From JAGFIY01 sp964499285 (GTDB taxonomy: Bacteria > Bacteroidota > Ignavibacteria > Ignavibacteriales > Melioribacteraceae): a stretch of 64,000 nt of DNA. The stretch lies in the NCBI GenBank assembly GCA_964499285.1, contig CAZCLA010000011.1, positions 1 through 64,000 of the forward strand. Reading direction: 5' to 3'. The notes beneath the pieces were generated by a model. It made no database searches. It worked only from the letters and a program-made list of their open reading frames with translations, and was not told the origin of the DNA. A program made the translations under genes and the position numbers. This document shows, in pieces, positions 1 to 8,399 of the stretch; the stretch's first letter is position 1, and each line of letters opens with the position of its first letter.

Positions 1-737
1 GTGATGGTAACGTAAAGTATCGTGGAACAGAAGGAAAGGGACCAGGTGAATTTCTTCATCCTTTCTCAATATATTCGAATGGGAAGAGTATCTTGATAAA
101 CGATATTGGTAACAATCGATTACAGATATTGAGCAAACAATTTGATTATGAAGCACAAATTATAGGTTCTTTCTCTCCTTTCAGCAGGAATGTTATTTTT
201 AATTTAGAAAATTTACTTGTTCCTGATCCAATAGTCCCACAATTAGTAGATGTCTATAATTTAAACAATTTAATAAACGATATGAGCCCTGATTCCTCGT
301 TTAATTTGTTACCATTTTACGATGATGTCAATTTGCAGGTTTTTAATACTATAAAGTTTTACAAATATGATACAAACCAATTAGTTTATTATTATATCTC
401 AAAACCGTTTGTTATCCTTTGGAATTATATATTAGATGATTACATAGTGATTCAGTTAAAGAGCCAATTAATTGATCAAATCTTGAAACAACCGATTGAT
501 GATGAACAAGGTGGTGTGAAAATAATAATTCAAGACTTAGCTGTTATGAATGATGATATAATTCTTGTATTACTATCTGAAATTATTTTGTTGAAAAAGA
601 TTGAAAGTCAATTTGTTATTTATGATAGATTATCTATTGATAAAACAAAGTATACTTTAAGTGAAATAACTTTAGCAGATTCCTCACTTTATACTTATCA
701 ATATTCCAAAGCTCGTATATTAAAAATCGATTTATAA
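1..737 (+). CDS. 6-bladed beta-propeller protein, 5' end cut by window edge
   Basis: The reading frame is open from base 3 to the TAA ending at 737, so the gene starts outside the window; the in-frame TTG at 93 is internal. The first visible residues contain the GKGPGEF...P signature that recurs in Bacteroidota 6-bladed beta-propeller proteins (TolB/NHL-like folds), followed by strand-like segments such as ILINDIGNNRLQIL. The rest is hydrophobic/acidic beta-rich sequence without catalytic motifs. In Bacteroidota such propellers often sit beside NVEALA-type small peptides, and here a Cys-rich peptide gene follows about 100 bp downstream. I infer a secreted or periplasmic binding/scaffold role; ligand unknown. 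Confidence 0.6.
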   Translation, partial: DGNVKYRGTEGKGPGEFLHPFSIYSNGKSILINDIGNNRLQILSKQFDYEAQIIGSFSPFSRNVIFNLENLLVPDPIVPQLVDVYNLNNLINDMSPDSSFNLLPFYDDVNLQVFNTIKFYKYDTNQLVYYYISKPFVILWNYILDDYIVIQLKSQLIDQILKQPIDDEQGGVKIIIQDLAVMNDDIILVLLSEIILLKKIESQFVIYDRLSIDKTKYTLSEITLADSSLYTYQYSKARILKIDL

Positions 738-768
738 AAATAATAGGACACTAATGAGGGTCAATAAA

Positions 769-801
769 TACTGATTCATTAAAACTTATTAATAAATCAG
801 T
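769..801. promoter_or_regulatory. ACTGATT inverted repeat, putative operator of the peptide gene
   Basis: ACTGATT (770-776) and its reverse complement AATCAGT (795-801) form an inverted repeat with an 18-nt spacer. The core TACTGATTC (769-777) also occurs at 5979-5987 and 7896-7904, each time 47-59 bp before the start codon of another gene of this locus. A TATATT hexamer (802-807) lies just downstream and could be a -10 box. Inferred to be a binding site of the response regulator encoded at 7184. Confidence 0.4.
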
Positions 802-835
802 TATATTATCTACTAATAAATTAAGGAGTATTATT

Positions 836-1069
836 CTGTTTAAGAGAATTATTAAAAAAGCAGTTTTGATTTGTATTATTTCAGCAAGTAGCAGCTTCAT
901 ATTCGCAGATGTTGCAACAGCCGAGTGTACAGGTCAAGATTGTTTTGGTGGATGTGCCGCGACTGGTTTAGAGGCATACTGCTCCGGGGTTGTATGTCAA
1001 TGTAATTGTATCTATATGGATGCGTGGGGTGTTTGGCATCATTCATATCAGCCTTGTCCCCAGATTTAA
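836..1069 (+). CDS. Small secreted Cys-rich peptide, NVEALA-like, probable CTG start
   Basis: This is a 77-residue precursor. An AAGGAG box (823-828) stands 7 nt before an in-frame CTG (836), which gives a classical signal peptide: basic FKRIIKK, a hydrophobic stretch, then an Ala-rich end (ADVATA). The only conventional start, TTG at 866, would remove the basic N-region, so CTG is preferred; ATT at 833 is another option. The mature part (about 48 residues) has eight cysteines, including C-x-C-x-C, compatible with four disulfides, and ends in a Trp/His/Tyr-rich tail. ADVATAE followed by a Cys-rich tail recalls the NVEALA peptides of Bacteroidota, and the neighbouring beta-propeller fits that association. 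Function is unknown; a signal, bacteriocin-like or modified peptide are all possible. Confidence 0.6.
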   Translation: MFKRIIKKAVLICIISASSSFIFADVATAECTGQDCFGGCAATGLEAYCSGVVCQCNCIYMDAWGVWHHSYQPCPQI

Positions 1070-1204
1070 AGAATTACAAAAAACATAAAATTGTTTATAT
1101 TTGTTCAAACTAATATCAGATTTATACTTATAGGTGTTAAAAGTAAGAGCAGTAAATTTATGTGTTAGCTCAAATTATTTCATAAATAATGCTATTGAAA
1201 ACGG

Positions 1205-1906
1205 ATGTTGAAAATAGAGAATGTAACTGTAGAATATAGAAATTATTTTGCTAATAATAGCAAAGCAATAGATGGATTTACTCTATCTTTAACAGAAGGA
1301 ACACTTAATTATATTCTTGGACTAAATGGGGCCGGTAAGACAACCTTGTTTAAATCCATTGTTAGCCTTTTGCCTATTCAATCTGGATCAATAAAGTTAT
1401 TTGATAATAATATTAAATTTGATAATTGTAAAAAGTTAATTGGTTATCTTCCTGAAAATTTTAACTTGCCTAAAAATATTTCCACAAAAAAACTTCTTAA
1501 GCAACATTCGTTTGTTTATGACTCAGTGGATGAAGATTACGTTACTAATCTTTTTAGGCAAGTTGGATTTAATGGTTTTGAAAACATAAAATTAAAAAAA
1601 TTATCGAAAGGGAATCTACAAAGATCTGCACTTCTTTTAAGCATAATCCACAATCCTAAATTATTACTTTTTGATGAACCAACCAATGGATTAGATATTC
1701 CAACACAGAGAGATTTTGAAAAAATGCTCAATAGCTTTAAGAGAACTAACAAAATTATTATTATTTCAAGTCATAACATTACTGATATCAGGAAAAATGC
1801 TGATAATGTATTTATTATACATAAAGGAAAGATGATAAAGCAAATAACAAAGATTAATCAAGTTAATGATAATGATCTAATTAGTTATATGAATGGTCAA
1901 TTATAA
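1205..1906 (+). CDS. ABC transporter ATP-binding protein
   Basis: A 233-residue ATPase subunit of an ABC-2 type exporter, energising the membrane protein that starts 2 bp downstream. Visible motifs are Walker A GLNGAGKTT (residues 39-47), an ABC signature altered to LSKGN instead of LSGGQ (about 132), Walker B LLLFDEPTNGLD (about 150-161) and the H-loop SSHN (about 188). The domain is short and of the drug/peptide or Nos/Nat class. No peptidase domain is fused to it, so if it moves the Cys-rich peptide or a derivative it would not itself process the leader. The 135-bp gap to the peptide gene shows no terminator. Confidence 0.9.
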   Translation: MLKIENVTVEYRNYFANNSKAIDGFTLSLTEGTLNYILGLNGAGKTTLFKSIVSLLPIQSGSIKLFDNNIKFDNCKKLIGYLPENFNLPKNISTKKLLKQHSFVYDSVDEDYVTNLFRQVGFNGFENIKLKKLSKGNLQRSALLLSIIHNPKLLLFDEPTNGLDIPTQRDFEKMLNSFKRTNKIIIISSHNITDIRKNADNVFIIHKGKMIKQITKINQVNDNDLISYMNGQL

Positions 1907-1908
1907 AT

Positions 1909-2748
1909 ATGACTAAAATAAATAAATTTATTTATTATGATCTAATAAATAAAGGCGTAATAAAACAATTACTTATCTTCTCTATTATTATCATTATAAG
2001 CCATGTTTTGTTATTAATATTTGCTTCGGATAATATAATAATGAAATTGTTTAATATTGGAGCCGCAAATTATGACTATTCAAAGAAATATCTGTCTGGT
2101 ATTATGGAATTGGAATTCAAAATATTATCTTCAATTATGCTCAGCTTATTTGTTATTGTTTACATCTTGATTACTTCATTTTATCTTAGGTCTATTTTTG
2201 ACACAAATTCCTCCTTTTTAATATTTACAAAACCCTTTTCAAGGGTTAGACTCATTTTCGTTTTATTAGTCCAACTTTGCTCATTTTTGTTAATAACATC
2301 TATCGTAGTTTTAGGAGGAATATGGTTGAGTATAGGGGTAATTAAGAATATATGGTTAATTAATATTAGCAGTATAATGTTAAATATTATTCAATATATT
2401 ATCATATCCTTTCAAGTTCCAATTGTCGTATTGCTTTTCGAAGTGATTTGGGGGAACCTTTTTATAAACTTTTTTATTCCTGTTGTGAATTATTTTCTAC
2501 TATCGCGTTTTTTCTCATATTATTTATTAACTCAAGTTATTGATGGAAGGATTGAAAATATGGGCTCGTTATTGCAAATAGTAATAGCACTCGTATTTGT
2601 TCACCCGAACATCTATGTTCGCAATATTGGAGAGAAAATAATATTGGAGAGCTCATCTTTCATTTATTATTTGATTGGCCTACTTTTAATAGTATCTATA
2701 CTTATAATAACAGTAACGATAATTAGATTAAAGAACAAAAATTTATAA
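1909..2748 (+). CDS. ABC-2 type transporter membrane protein
   Basis: A 279-residue integral membrane protein with about six hydrophobic spans: near residues 18-39, 65-90, 112-140, 155-180, 185-205 and 255-275. It starts 2 bp after the stop of the ATPase gene, so the two are co-translated and should form one exporter. The sequence is rich in Ile, Leu and Phe with a large extracytoplasmic stretch between the first two spans, as in ABC-2 permeases such as NosY/CcmB-like or lantibiotic-immunity permeases. Substrate cannot be read from the sequence. A Shine-Dalgarno element is not obvious, consistent with coupling. Confidence 0.75.
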   Translation: MTKINKFIYYDLINKGVIKQLLIFSIIIIISHVLLLIFASDNIIMKLFNIGAANYDYSKKYLSGIMELEFKILSSIMLSLFVIVYILITSFYLRSIFDTNSSFLIFTKPFSRVRLIFVLLVQLCSFLLITSIVVLGGIWLSIGVIKNIWLINISSIMLNIIQYIIISFQVPIVVLLFEVIWGNLFINFFIPVVNYFLLSRFFSYYLLTQVIDGRIENMGSLLQIVIALVFVHPNIYVRNIGEKIILESSSFIYYLIGLLLIVSILIITVTIIRLKNKNL

Positions 2749-2789
2749 AAATTTAATAACTATTAAACTGTTTTCGAAAAGGAGTATAT

Positions 2790-5700
2790 TTGACACGAAT
2801 ATTCTACACATTTCTGATTCGACCTGTAACAACATTTATACTTCTCATCACTGTTATAATTATGGGGATTATAGCTATATATAATATTCCAATCGAACTT
2901 AATCCTAAAGTCATTTATCCAAAACTTACATTGTCAACTACATGGAACGGTGTATCATCTGAAACAATTGAAGCATTCGTTACTTCTCCAATCGAAGCAC
3001 AATTATCGAGACTTAAAAATGTAAAAACAATAAGCTCGAGATCCTCAGAAGGAACTTCCAATATTACTGTTGAGTTTTATCCTGAAACAGATATGGATTA
3101 TGCGCGAGTAGAAATTAACGAAAAACTGCATTCCCTTAGGAATGAACTTCCATATGGTGTCGGAAGAACAGTTCTTTCACAATACGTACCGGAAAGCTTT
3201 AAGGAATTGCAAGGGTTCATAACCTATACCGTATCCGGAAATCAGAGTGCAAATCAAATTAGAAAACTGGTGAAGGATAAATTTATTTATGAATTATCTG
3301 CTATTGACGGCGTGTCGGAAGTATCAGTTTATGGCGGCAATGAACGTCAAATTACTATATTGATCGATTTTGATAAGGCAATGTTATTAGGTGTTTCAGA
3401 CGGAGAAATAAACAGTGCTATTAAAGATCTGGAGAAAATTCTATCCGGTGGTACAATTGAAAACCAGGAATATCAATATCTAGTCAAGGTCAATAATAAA
3501 GTTGAAGCAATTGATGTAATAAACGAACAAGTAGTGAAGATTTTACCAAATGGAACGACCCTAAAAATCTCCGATATTGGAAAAGTTTATGATGGGTACA
3601 AAGAACAATCCAATTATTACAGAATCAACGGTAAAGAGACCGTAACCATAAACATCGATAAAGAGCCGGGGAAAAATTCTATAAGTACAGCCGAGTTGAT
3701 ATATGATAAGGTTGAGCAGATATCCTCACACCTTCCTGAAGATATAAGTGTTCTTAAAGAAATAGATAAGTCTATTACAATAAAAGAGGAAATCAACACA
3801 TTAACAAATAACAGCATTTTTTCCTTTATAATAATAGTCCTTGTTCTGTTAATAATATTTAGAAGTTTCAAATATACAATTGTTATCGTGATGTCAATTG
3901 TGTTTTCTCTTCTCGCATCAATATTATTTCTATTTTTGCTGGACGTTTCATTAAATCTAATAACAATATCATCATTTGTTATTGGGTTCGGTTTTATGGT
4001 TGATAATTCAATTGTAGTAGTTGACTATATTGACCGGTACTTTTATGGTCATTCCTTAAAGAGATTGGCTGTCCATCTTAAGGCGGTTTTCTCCCCGGTA
4101 TTAACATCAACCTTAACTACATCAGCTGTTTTTTTACCTCTCTTATTCTTAACGGGTGAACTCAAATTATATCTTGAACAATTTGCGGTTGGAGTGGTTG
4201 TGTCGTTAACAGCGTCACTAATTGTTGCTTTTGTTATTATCCCAAGGCTCTATATATCTCTAAAGATAAAGAAGATATTCAAAGTTAATAGGAAAAGTGA
4301 GAATGGAGAGGCTTTATTTTCTTCAATTATGGAGTTTTTAATTAAAAGGAAGAAAACAGCGATGAGTCTATTGATACTCTTAATAGGTTTACCGGTGTGG
4401 TTGCTTCCAGATAGAATTGAAGGTGAATCTGTTTGGGCCGATGCTTATAATGCTGTGTCGGAATCGGAAGTTTATCAAGATATTGAACCTGCACTAGGGT
4501 ATTTGCTCGGAGGTTCATTGAATCTGTTTTTTAATCATTTAAGCAGGGGAGAGGTTTGGCAGTTTTATGACCCCACATATATATATGTGAGACTAGAACT
4601 TCCAAATGGCAATGACATTTCAAGAATTAATCAATTAACAAAGGAATTTGAAACAGAAGTTCTCGACTACGAGACAAATATTAAAACTCTAATTGCACAC
4701 GTTTATGATGAGGAGAGTGCGAGCCTAAAAGTTGATTTCACCAAAAATCAAAGCCTGACAGCATTTCCATATTTGCTGAAAAATTATCTTTCTGCTTATG
4801 CTACTAGACTAGGAGGATTGAATGTAAGTGTTTACGGTTTTGGACCCGGTTTTTCAAATGCAGGAGGGAGTTCGTTTACAACCAGCGTTATTGTAAAGGG
4901 ATTTAATTACAATAGAGTAAAAGAGATTGCCCAGCAGTTTAAAGAGATTATCAGTAAAAATCCGAGAATAGATAATGTTGACATTGATCGTTCCCCAAAC
5001 TACTGGGTAAAAGATACGTATGAGATTGTGGGTGTACTTAATAGAAATACTCTAATAAATAACAGTATTACTGTGGATAATTTATTTCAAAGATTGGCAG
5101 CTAATGCAAAAGGAAATATATCTTACAATACTTTTCAAATATCAGATGAGAACGTTAACTATATAATAAAAAGTTCTAAGTACAATAATGTACAGGAAAG
5201 AGAATTAGTATCAACACTCGTGAAAAACGGTAATAGCTATTTTAAGATCGGTGATTTAGTAGAGTTTAATGAAAGCAAAGTTTTATCAGCCATCTTGAGG
5301 GAAGATCAACAATATATTAGGGGAATATCTTTTGACTATAAAGGACCATATAAGTACGGTAATAAATTTACTGATGAATCAATTGAAAAGATGAATTTAC
5401 CACCAGGTTATACACTCGAAAAAAGAAAATTTGATTTGTTTTCAAAAGAGGACGAAATTGATTTGTGGCTTGTACTCTTTTTCGCCATACTTTTAATATT
5501 TATGATTACAGCGAGCCATTACGAATCATACATCAAGCCTTTTTATATATTACTCGCAATCCCCTTTGCATTGGTGGGTGTTATCGGATTATTCTATCTC
5601 GGTGATTTTTATCTTGACCGTGGTGCCTATGCCGGAATTTTACTACTAGTTGGTCTGGTGGTCAACAATACAATTCTACTTATAAACCAATACAAAGATG

Positions 5701-5933
5701 TTAATTCACGAACAGATATTGATCAAATCATTAAAATGAGTTTTACGAGAATTCGACCAATAATAACAACATCATTAACAACACTAGCTGCTCTCATTCC
5801 ACTTGTTGTTACAAGCGATGTAGCCTTTTGGAAAAGTTTAAGCCTAAGTGTTATGGGTGGAATTCTTATTTCTTCAGTTCTTGTTATTATTTACTTACCT
5901 TTGATTTACATCAAAGGATCTAACATTGAGTAA
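2790..5933 (+). CDS. RND-family efflux permease without partner genes
   Basis: A 1047-residue RND (AcrB/MMPL superfamily) permease. The TTG start (2790) follows AAGGAG at about 2778-2783. The N-terminus has a single span followed by PIELNPKVIYPKL and a first porter domain. TM4 carries GFGFMVDNSIVVVD, so the second Asp of the usual DD proton pair is Asn, and TM10 has VGLVVNNTILL where AcrB has Lys-Asn, so that Lys is Asn here. Some non-AcrB RND branches share these changes, so transport is still plausible. No membrane-fusion protein or TolC-like gene lies nearby, which is unusual for a Gram-negative RND pump. Context suggests it acts with the upstream ABC genes. Confidence 0.85.
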   Translation: MTRIFYTFLIRPVTTFILLITVIIMGIIAIYNIPIELNPKVIYPKLTLSTTWNGVSSETIEAFVTSPIEAQLSRLKNVKTISSRSSEGTSNITVEFYPETDMDYARVEINEKLHSLRNELPYGVGRTVLSQYVPESFKELQGFITYTVSGNQSANQIRKLVKDKFIYELSAIDGVSEVSVYGGNERQITILIDFDKAMLLGVSDGEINSAIKDLEKILSGGTIENQEYQYLVKVNNKVEAIDVINEQVVKILPNGTTLKISDIGKVYDGYKEQSNYYRINGKETVTINIDKEPGKNSISTAELIYDKVEQISSHLPEDISVLKEIDKSITIKEEINTLTNNSIFSFIIIVLVLLIIFRSFKYTIVIVMSIVFSLLASILFLFLLDVSLNLITISSFVIGFGFMVDNSIVVVDYIDRYFYGHSLKRLAVHLKAVFSPVLTSTLTTSAVFLPLLFLTGELKLYLEQFAVGVVVSLTASLIVAFVIIPRLYISLKIKKIFKVNRKSENGEALFSSIMEFLIKRKKTAMSLLILLIGLPVWLLPDRIEGESVWADAYNAVSESEVYQDIEPALGYLLGGSLNLFFNHLSRGEVWQFYDPTYIYVRLELPNGNDISRINQLTKEFETEVLDYETNIKTLIAHVYDEESASLKVDFTKNQSLTAFPYLLKNYLSAYATRLGGLNVSVYGFGPGFSNAGGSSFTTSVIVKGFNYNRVKEIAQQFKEIISKNPRIDNVDIDRSPNYWVKDTYEIVGVLNRNTLINNSITVDNLFQRLAANAKGNISYNTFQISDENVNYIIKSSKYNNVQERELVSTLVKNGNSYFKIGDLVEFNESKVLSAILREDQQYIRGISFDYKGPYKYGNKFTDESIEKMNLPPGYTLEKRKFDLFSKEDEIDLWLVLFFAILLIFMITASHYESYIKPFYILLAIPFALVGVIGLFYLGDFYLDRGAYAGILLLVGLVVNNTILLINQYKDVNSRTDIDQIIKMSFTRIRPIITTSLTTLAALIPLVVTSDVAFWKSLSLSVMGGILISSVLVIIYLPLIYIKGSNIE

Positions 5934-5969
5934 TTCACACCTTTTTATTTGTCGTGTATTCTAAATAAT

Positions 5970-5988
5970 AAGTAATATTACTGATTCT
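5970..5988. promoter_or_regulatory. Palindromic AGTAATATTACT-GATTCT operator before the kinase gene
   Basis: AGTAATATTACT (5971-5982) is a perfect 12-bp palindrome followed directly by GATTCT. The 19-bp block AAGTARTATTACTGATTCT is repeated with one mismatch at 7887-7905. It lies 47 bp before the kinase start, with TTTAATAAT about 24 bp downstream as a possible -10. This is a likely autoregulatory site for the NarL-type regulator. Confidence 0.45.
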
Positions 5989-6033
5989 TTTCTTAATTTG
6001 CATTCATAAGTTTAATAATAGGATTGGTGTTTT

Positions 6034-7182
6034 TTGTTCAACAGATTAATTGAAGATTTAATTGAATTCGGGGAGTTATTCTATTCGTTGAAAAACCCAG
6101 TATACTATATTCTGATATTGGGATTAATCATTGGTTTATTCATATATTTGGTTTACTATAAGATAATTAAGCCATTAAACAAAAAAAACCTTGAAGAGAA
6201 AAGATTATTAGTTATAAAGCACGAAAGACTCCTATCTCTATTTGCTGAATTAGACCCCGATCCCCTTTTGGCAGTCGATCTTGATGGTAAAATTATACGG
6301 GCGAACAAATCTGCGGAGTCACTGAATGTGGAGAAAAATATCATGGAATCCAAACTGGATGAAATAATACTTTCTAATGAATTAAATATTCAAAATATTC
6401 TTAATAATAACGAAATTAAAGAATTTGAATTAACTATTAATAATAAAATATTTTCAGTGACGCTGAAACCAGTAGTGCCATTAAAAATTGCTCATGTCTA
6501 TTTTCATAATATTACAGCGAGGAAGAACGCTGAAAAGCAGATGAAGAGTTATCAAGAAAAATTGAGAGAGTTAACTTCAAGAATGGAGGAGAGCATAGAT
6601 GATGAAAAAAGAAAGATTTCGCAAGAATTACATGATGGGATAGGTCAGCAATTATCCGTACTCAAATTGGATATTCAAAATAATCATAGTAACGGAATAA
6701 CGTTGATCGAAACCATCGATAAAGTAAACCATGAACTAAGACAGATTTGCAGAGGATTAAGACCTCCGGTTTTGCTAAATGCTAGTATAGAAACCGCATT
6801 AATAACCCTTGTTAATGAAGCTGAAAGGATAAGTGGGATTATTGGACAGATTGAATTTTTAGGTGAGTATTTGGTTTTAAGAAAAAATACTGAGATGAAT
6901 TTATTCCGGATTGCTCAGGAAGCGATTAATAACATTGTGAAGCACTCGGGGGCAAAACTATTCAAAGTTCAAATAACAAATCAAAATGGGATTACATCTA
7001 TGTTAATCACAGATGATGGTTGTGGATTTAACGAAGAGGATTATGATCAGGATGATTTGACTCTTCATGGATTGGGGTTATTTTCAATGAGAGAACGAGC
7101 TAAAAGAGTAAGTGGAAATATAATTATTAATTCCGAAGAAGGATTTGGAACTAGTATTTTTTTAGAGATAAGGGAAGGCTAA
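6034..7182 (+). CDS. NarL-type sensor histidine kinase with PAS domain
   Basis: A 382-residue inner-membrane sensor kinase. One clear membrane segment (about residues 22-43) is followed by a PAS-like sensory domain (about 65-155, including LLAVDLDGKIIRANKSAE). The HisKA_3 dimerisation domain has phospho-acceptor His200 in SQELHDGIGQ, and the HATPase_c domain shows NNIVKHSGA, DDGCGFN and GLGLFSMRERA. Its cognate regulator starts 2 bp after the stop. The TTG start is supported by AGGATTGG upstream. There is essentially no periplasmic sensor region, so the signal is probably cytoplasmic or arrives through another membrane protein; the membrane protein at 8399 and the exporters are candidates. 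Confidence 0.9.
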   Translation: MFNRLIEDLIEFGELFYSLKNPVYYILILGLIIGLFIYLVYYKIIKPLNKKNLEEKRLLVIKHERLLSLFAELDPDPLLAVDLDGKIIRANKSAESLNVEKNIMESKLDEIILSNELNIQNILNNNEIKEFELTINNKIFSVTLKPVVPLKIAHVYFHNITARKNAEKQMKSYQEKLRELTSRMEESIDDEKRKISQELHDGIGQQLSVLKLDIQNNHSNGITLIETIDKVNHELRQICRGLRPPVLLNASIETALITLVNEAERISGIIGQIEFLGEYLVLRKNTEMNLFRIAQEAINNIVKHSGAKLFKVQITNQNGITSMLITDDGCGFNEEDYDQDDLTLHGLGLFSMRERAKRVSGNIIINSEEGFGTSIFLEIREG

Positions 7183-7183
7183 C

Positions 7184-7852
7184 ATGACTTCAAACATTGA
7201 TCTGCTAATTGCAGATGATCATGGGATACTAAGAGAAGGAGTAAAAGAACTTTTAAAACGAAGTAAACGATATAATGTTATTGGAGAAGTATCTAATGGA
7301 AAGGAATTGATTGATTTCTATTTTAGCAGAAAGGTAGACCTTGTATTATCGGATATTGAGATGAATCATACAAACGGTATTGAGGCGTTGAAAACAATTA
7401 TTAAAAGAGATACAAAAGCTAAATTTTTGTTTTTATCAATGTATACAGATGAGGAAACAATATATCTTGTTTCAAAAGCAGGTGGTAGGGGGTTAATCGG
7501 AAAGGATCATTTAATGAAAGATTTAATATTTGCTCTAGATTTAGTTGAGAATGATGGGTATTATTTTAATAATATTGATCAAGATAAAGTTGATGAAATT
7601 AAAAAGAAGTATGAAGTTATTTATAATCAAGCGAATATCGACCGAGTGGGAACTTTAACAAAGAAGGAAGAGAAGATTCTTCAATTAGTCGGTCAAGGAT
7701 TAACAAGCAATGCAATAGCAGAAAAATTATTTGTCAGTAGGAGAACAGTCGATACTCATAGATATAACATAATGAAAAAATTTAATCTTCTAACCCTTCC
7801 TGAGTTCATCACTTTCGCAGCAAAGTATTATTTTAGCCTTAAAAAACATTAA
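7184..7852 (+). CDS. NarL/FixJ-family response regulator
   Basis: A 222-residue DNA-binding regulator partnered with the preceding kinase. The receiver domain (about 5-125) has acidic residues in LLIADDH, phospho-acceptor Asp57 in LVLSDIEMNH and the conserved Lys in GLIGKDH. A LuxR-type helix-turn-helix occupies about 155-215 (LTKKEEKILQLVGQGLTSN... and VSRRTVDTHRYNIMKKF). NarL-type regulators bind short inverted repeats, and the palindromic AGTAATATTACT sites before this operon and before the gene at 7962 are the obvious candidate targets. The gene is followed by a 109-bp gap carrying that second site. Confidence 0.92.
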   Translation: MTSNIDLLIADDHGILREGVKELLKRSKRYNVIGEVSNGKELIDFYFSRKVDLVLSDIEMNHTNGIEALKTIIKRDTKAKFLFLSMYTDEETIYLVSKAGGRGLIGKDHLMKDLIFALDLVENDGYYFNNIDQDKVDEIKKKYEVIYNQANIDRVGTLTKKEEKILQLVGQGLTSNAIAEKLFVSRRTVDTHRYNIMKKFNLLTLPEFITFAAKYYFSLKKH

Positions 7853-7886
7853 TCATGTGACGATCACCTAAGCAATTATAACTATT

Positions 7887-7905
7887 AAGTAGTATTACTG
7901 ATTCT
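7887..7905. promoter_or_regulatory. Second copy of the AAGTARTATTACTGATTCT operator
   Basis: The copy matches 5970-5988 in 18 of 19 positions and is 57 bp upstream of the next gene; TTATTC about 24 bp further downstream may be the -10. Finding the same block before two transcription units of one small locus supports a shared regulator. Confidence 0.45.
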
Positions 7906-7961
7906 AAAAATCAAAACCTTCATTAGCTTATTCAGCCAACTTAATAATCAATGGAGGTAGT

Positions 7962-8399
7962 ATGAAACATCTACGTTTTGTAATATTATCTGTAGTTCTT
8001 TATTTAGTTTTATTTAACATTTCTGTCTCGGCTCAACTTTACGGTAAATTATATACAATAGAGGAGGCAGAATCACTCTACGGAAAAGTTGACCACAGTA
8101 TTGGAATGAATGTGGAGCAACTTGAATCATTATTGCTTAATACTCAAAATGTAATTATGTTTAAACTAGATAATGGAACACTAGGTATTTTAGGAGATGA
8201 TAGGGCTCCATTGTTGGTTAAAAAGGAGTATGCTCAAGGGGAAATATTTCATGCCTTTTCAAAGAGTAGCTTTCAAATATTTCTTAATCAAAGAGAGAAT
8301 GAAACAATAAAGTTGGAATTACGGGGAAAAATATTTACTGCAAATAATGGGAACCAAATTCTTGAACAATCATTTCCATGTCCCCCATTTTGTGATTAA
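7962..8399 (+). CDS. Secreted protein of unknown family
   Basis: A 145-residue protein with a clear signal peptide (about residues 1-25, ending VSAQ) and a good GGAGGT ribosome site before ATG 7962. The mature part, about 120 residues, has mixed alpha/beta character and ends in a Cys pair (CPPFC). I recognise no family. It is preceded by the same operator block as the kinase operon, and its stop overlaps the start of the next gene (TAATG), so it is co-translated with the membrane protein at 8399. An extracytoplasmic ligand-binding or immunity role for the peptide/export locus is a guess only. Confidence 0.65.
   Translation: MKHLRFVILSVVLYLVLFNISVSAQLYGKLYTIEEAESLYGKVDHSIGMNVEQLESLLLNTQNVIMFKLDNGTLGILGDDRAPLLVKKEYAQGEIFHAFSKSSFQIFLNQRENETIKLELRGKIFTANNGNQILEQSFPCPPFCD

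Noticed and set aside
93..737. A complete gene starting at TTG 93
   Set aside because: The same frame is open back to base 3 and encodes the propeller signature before 93, so the gene begins outside the window.
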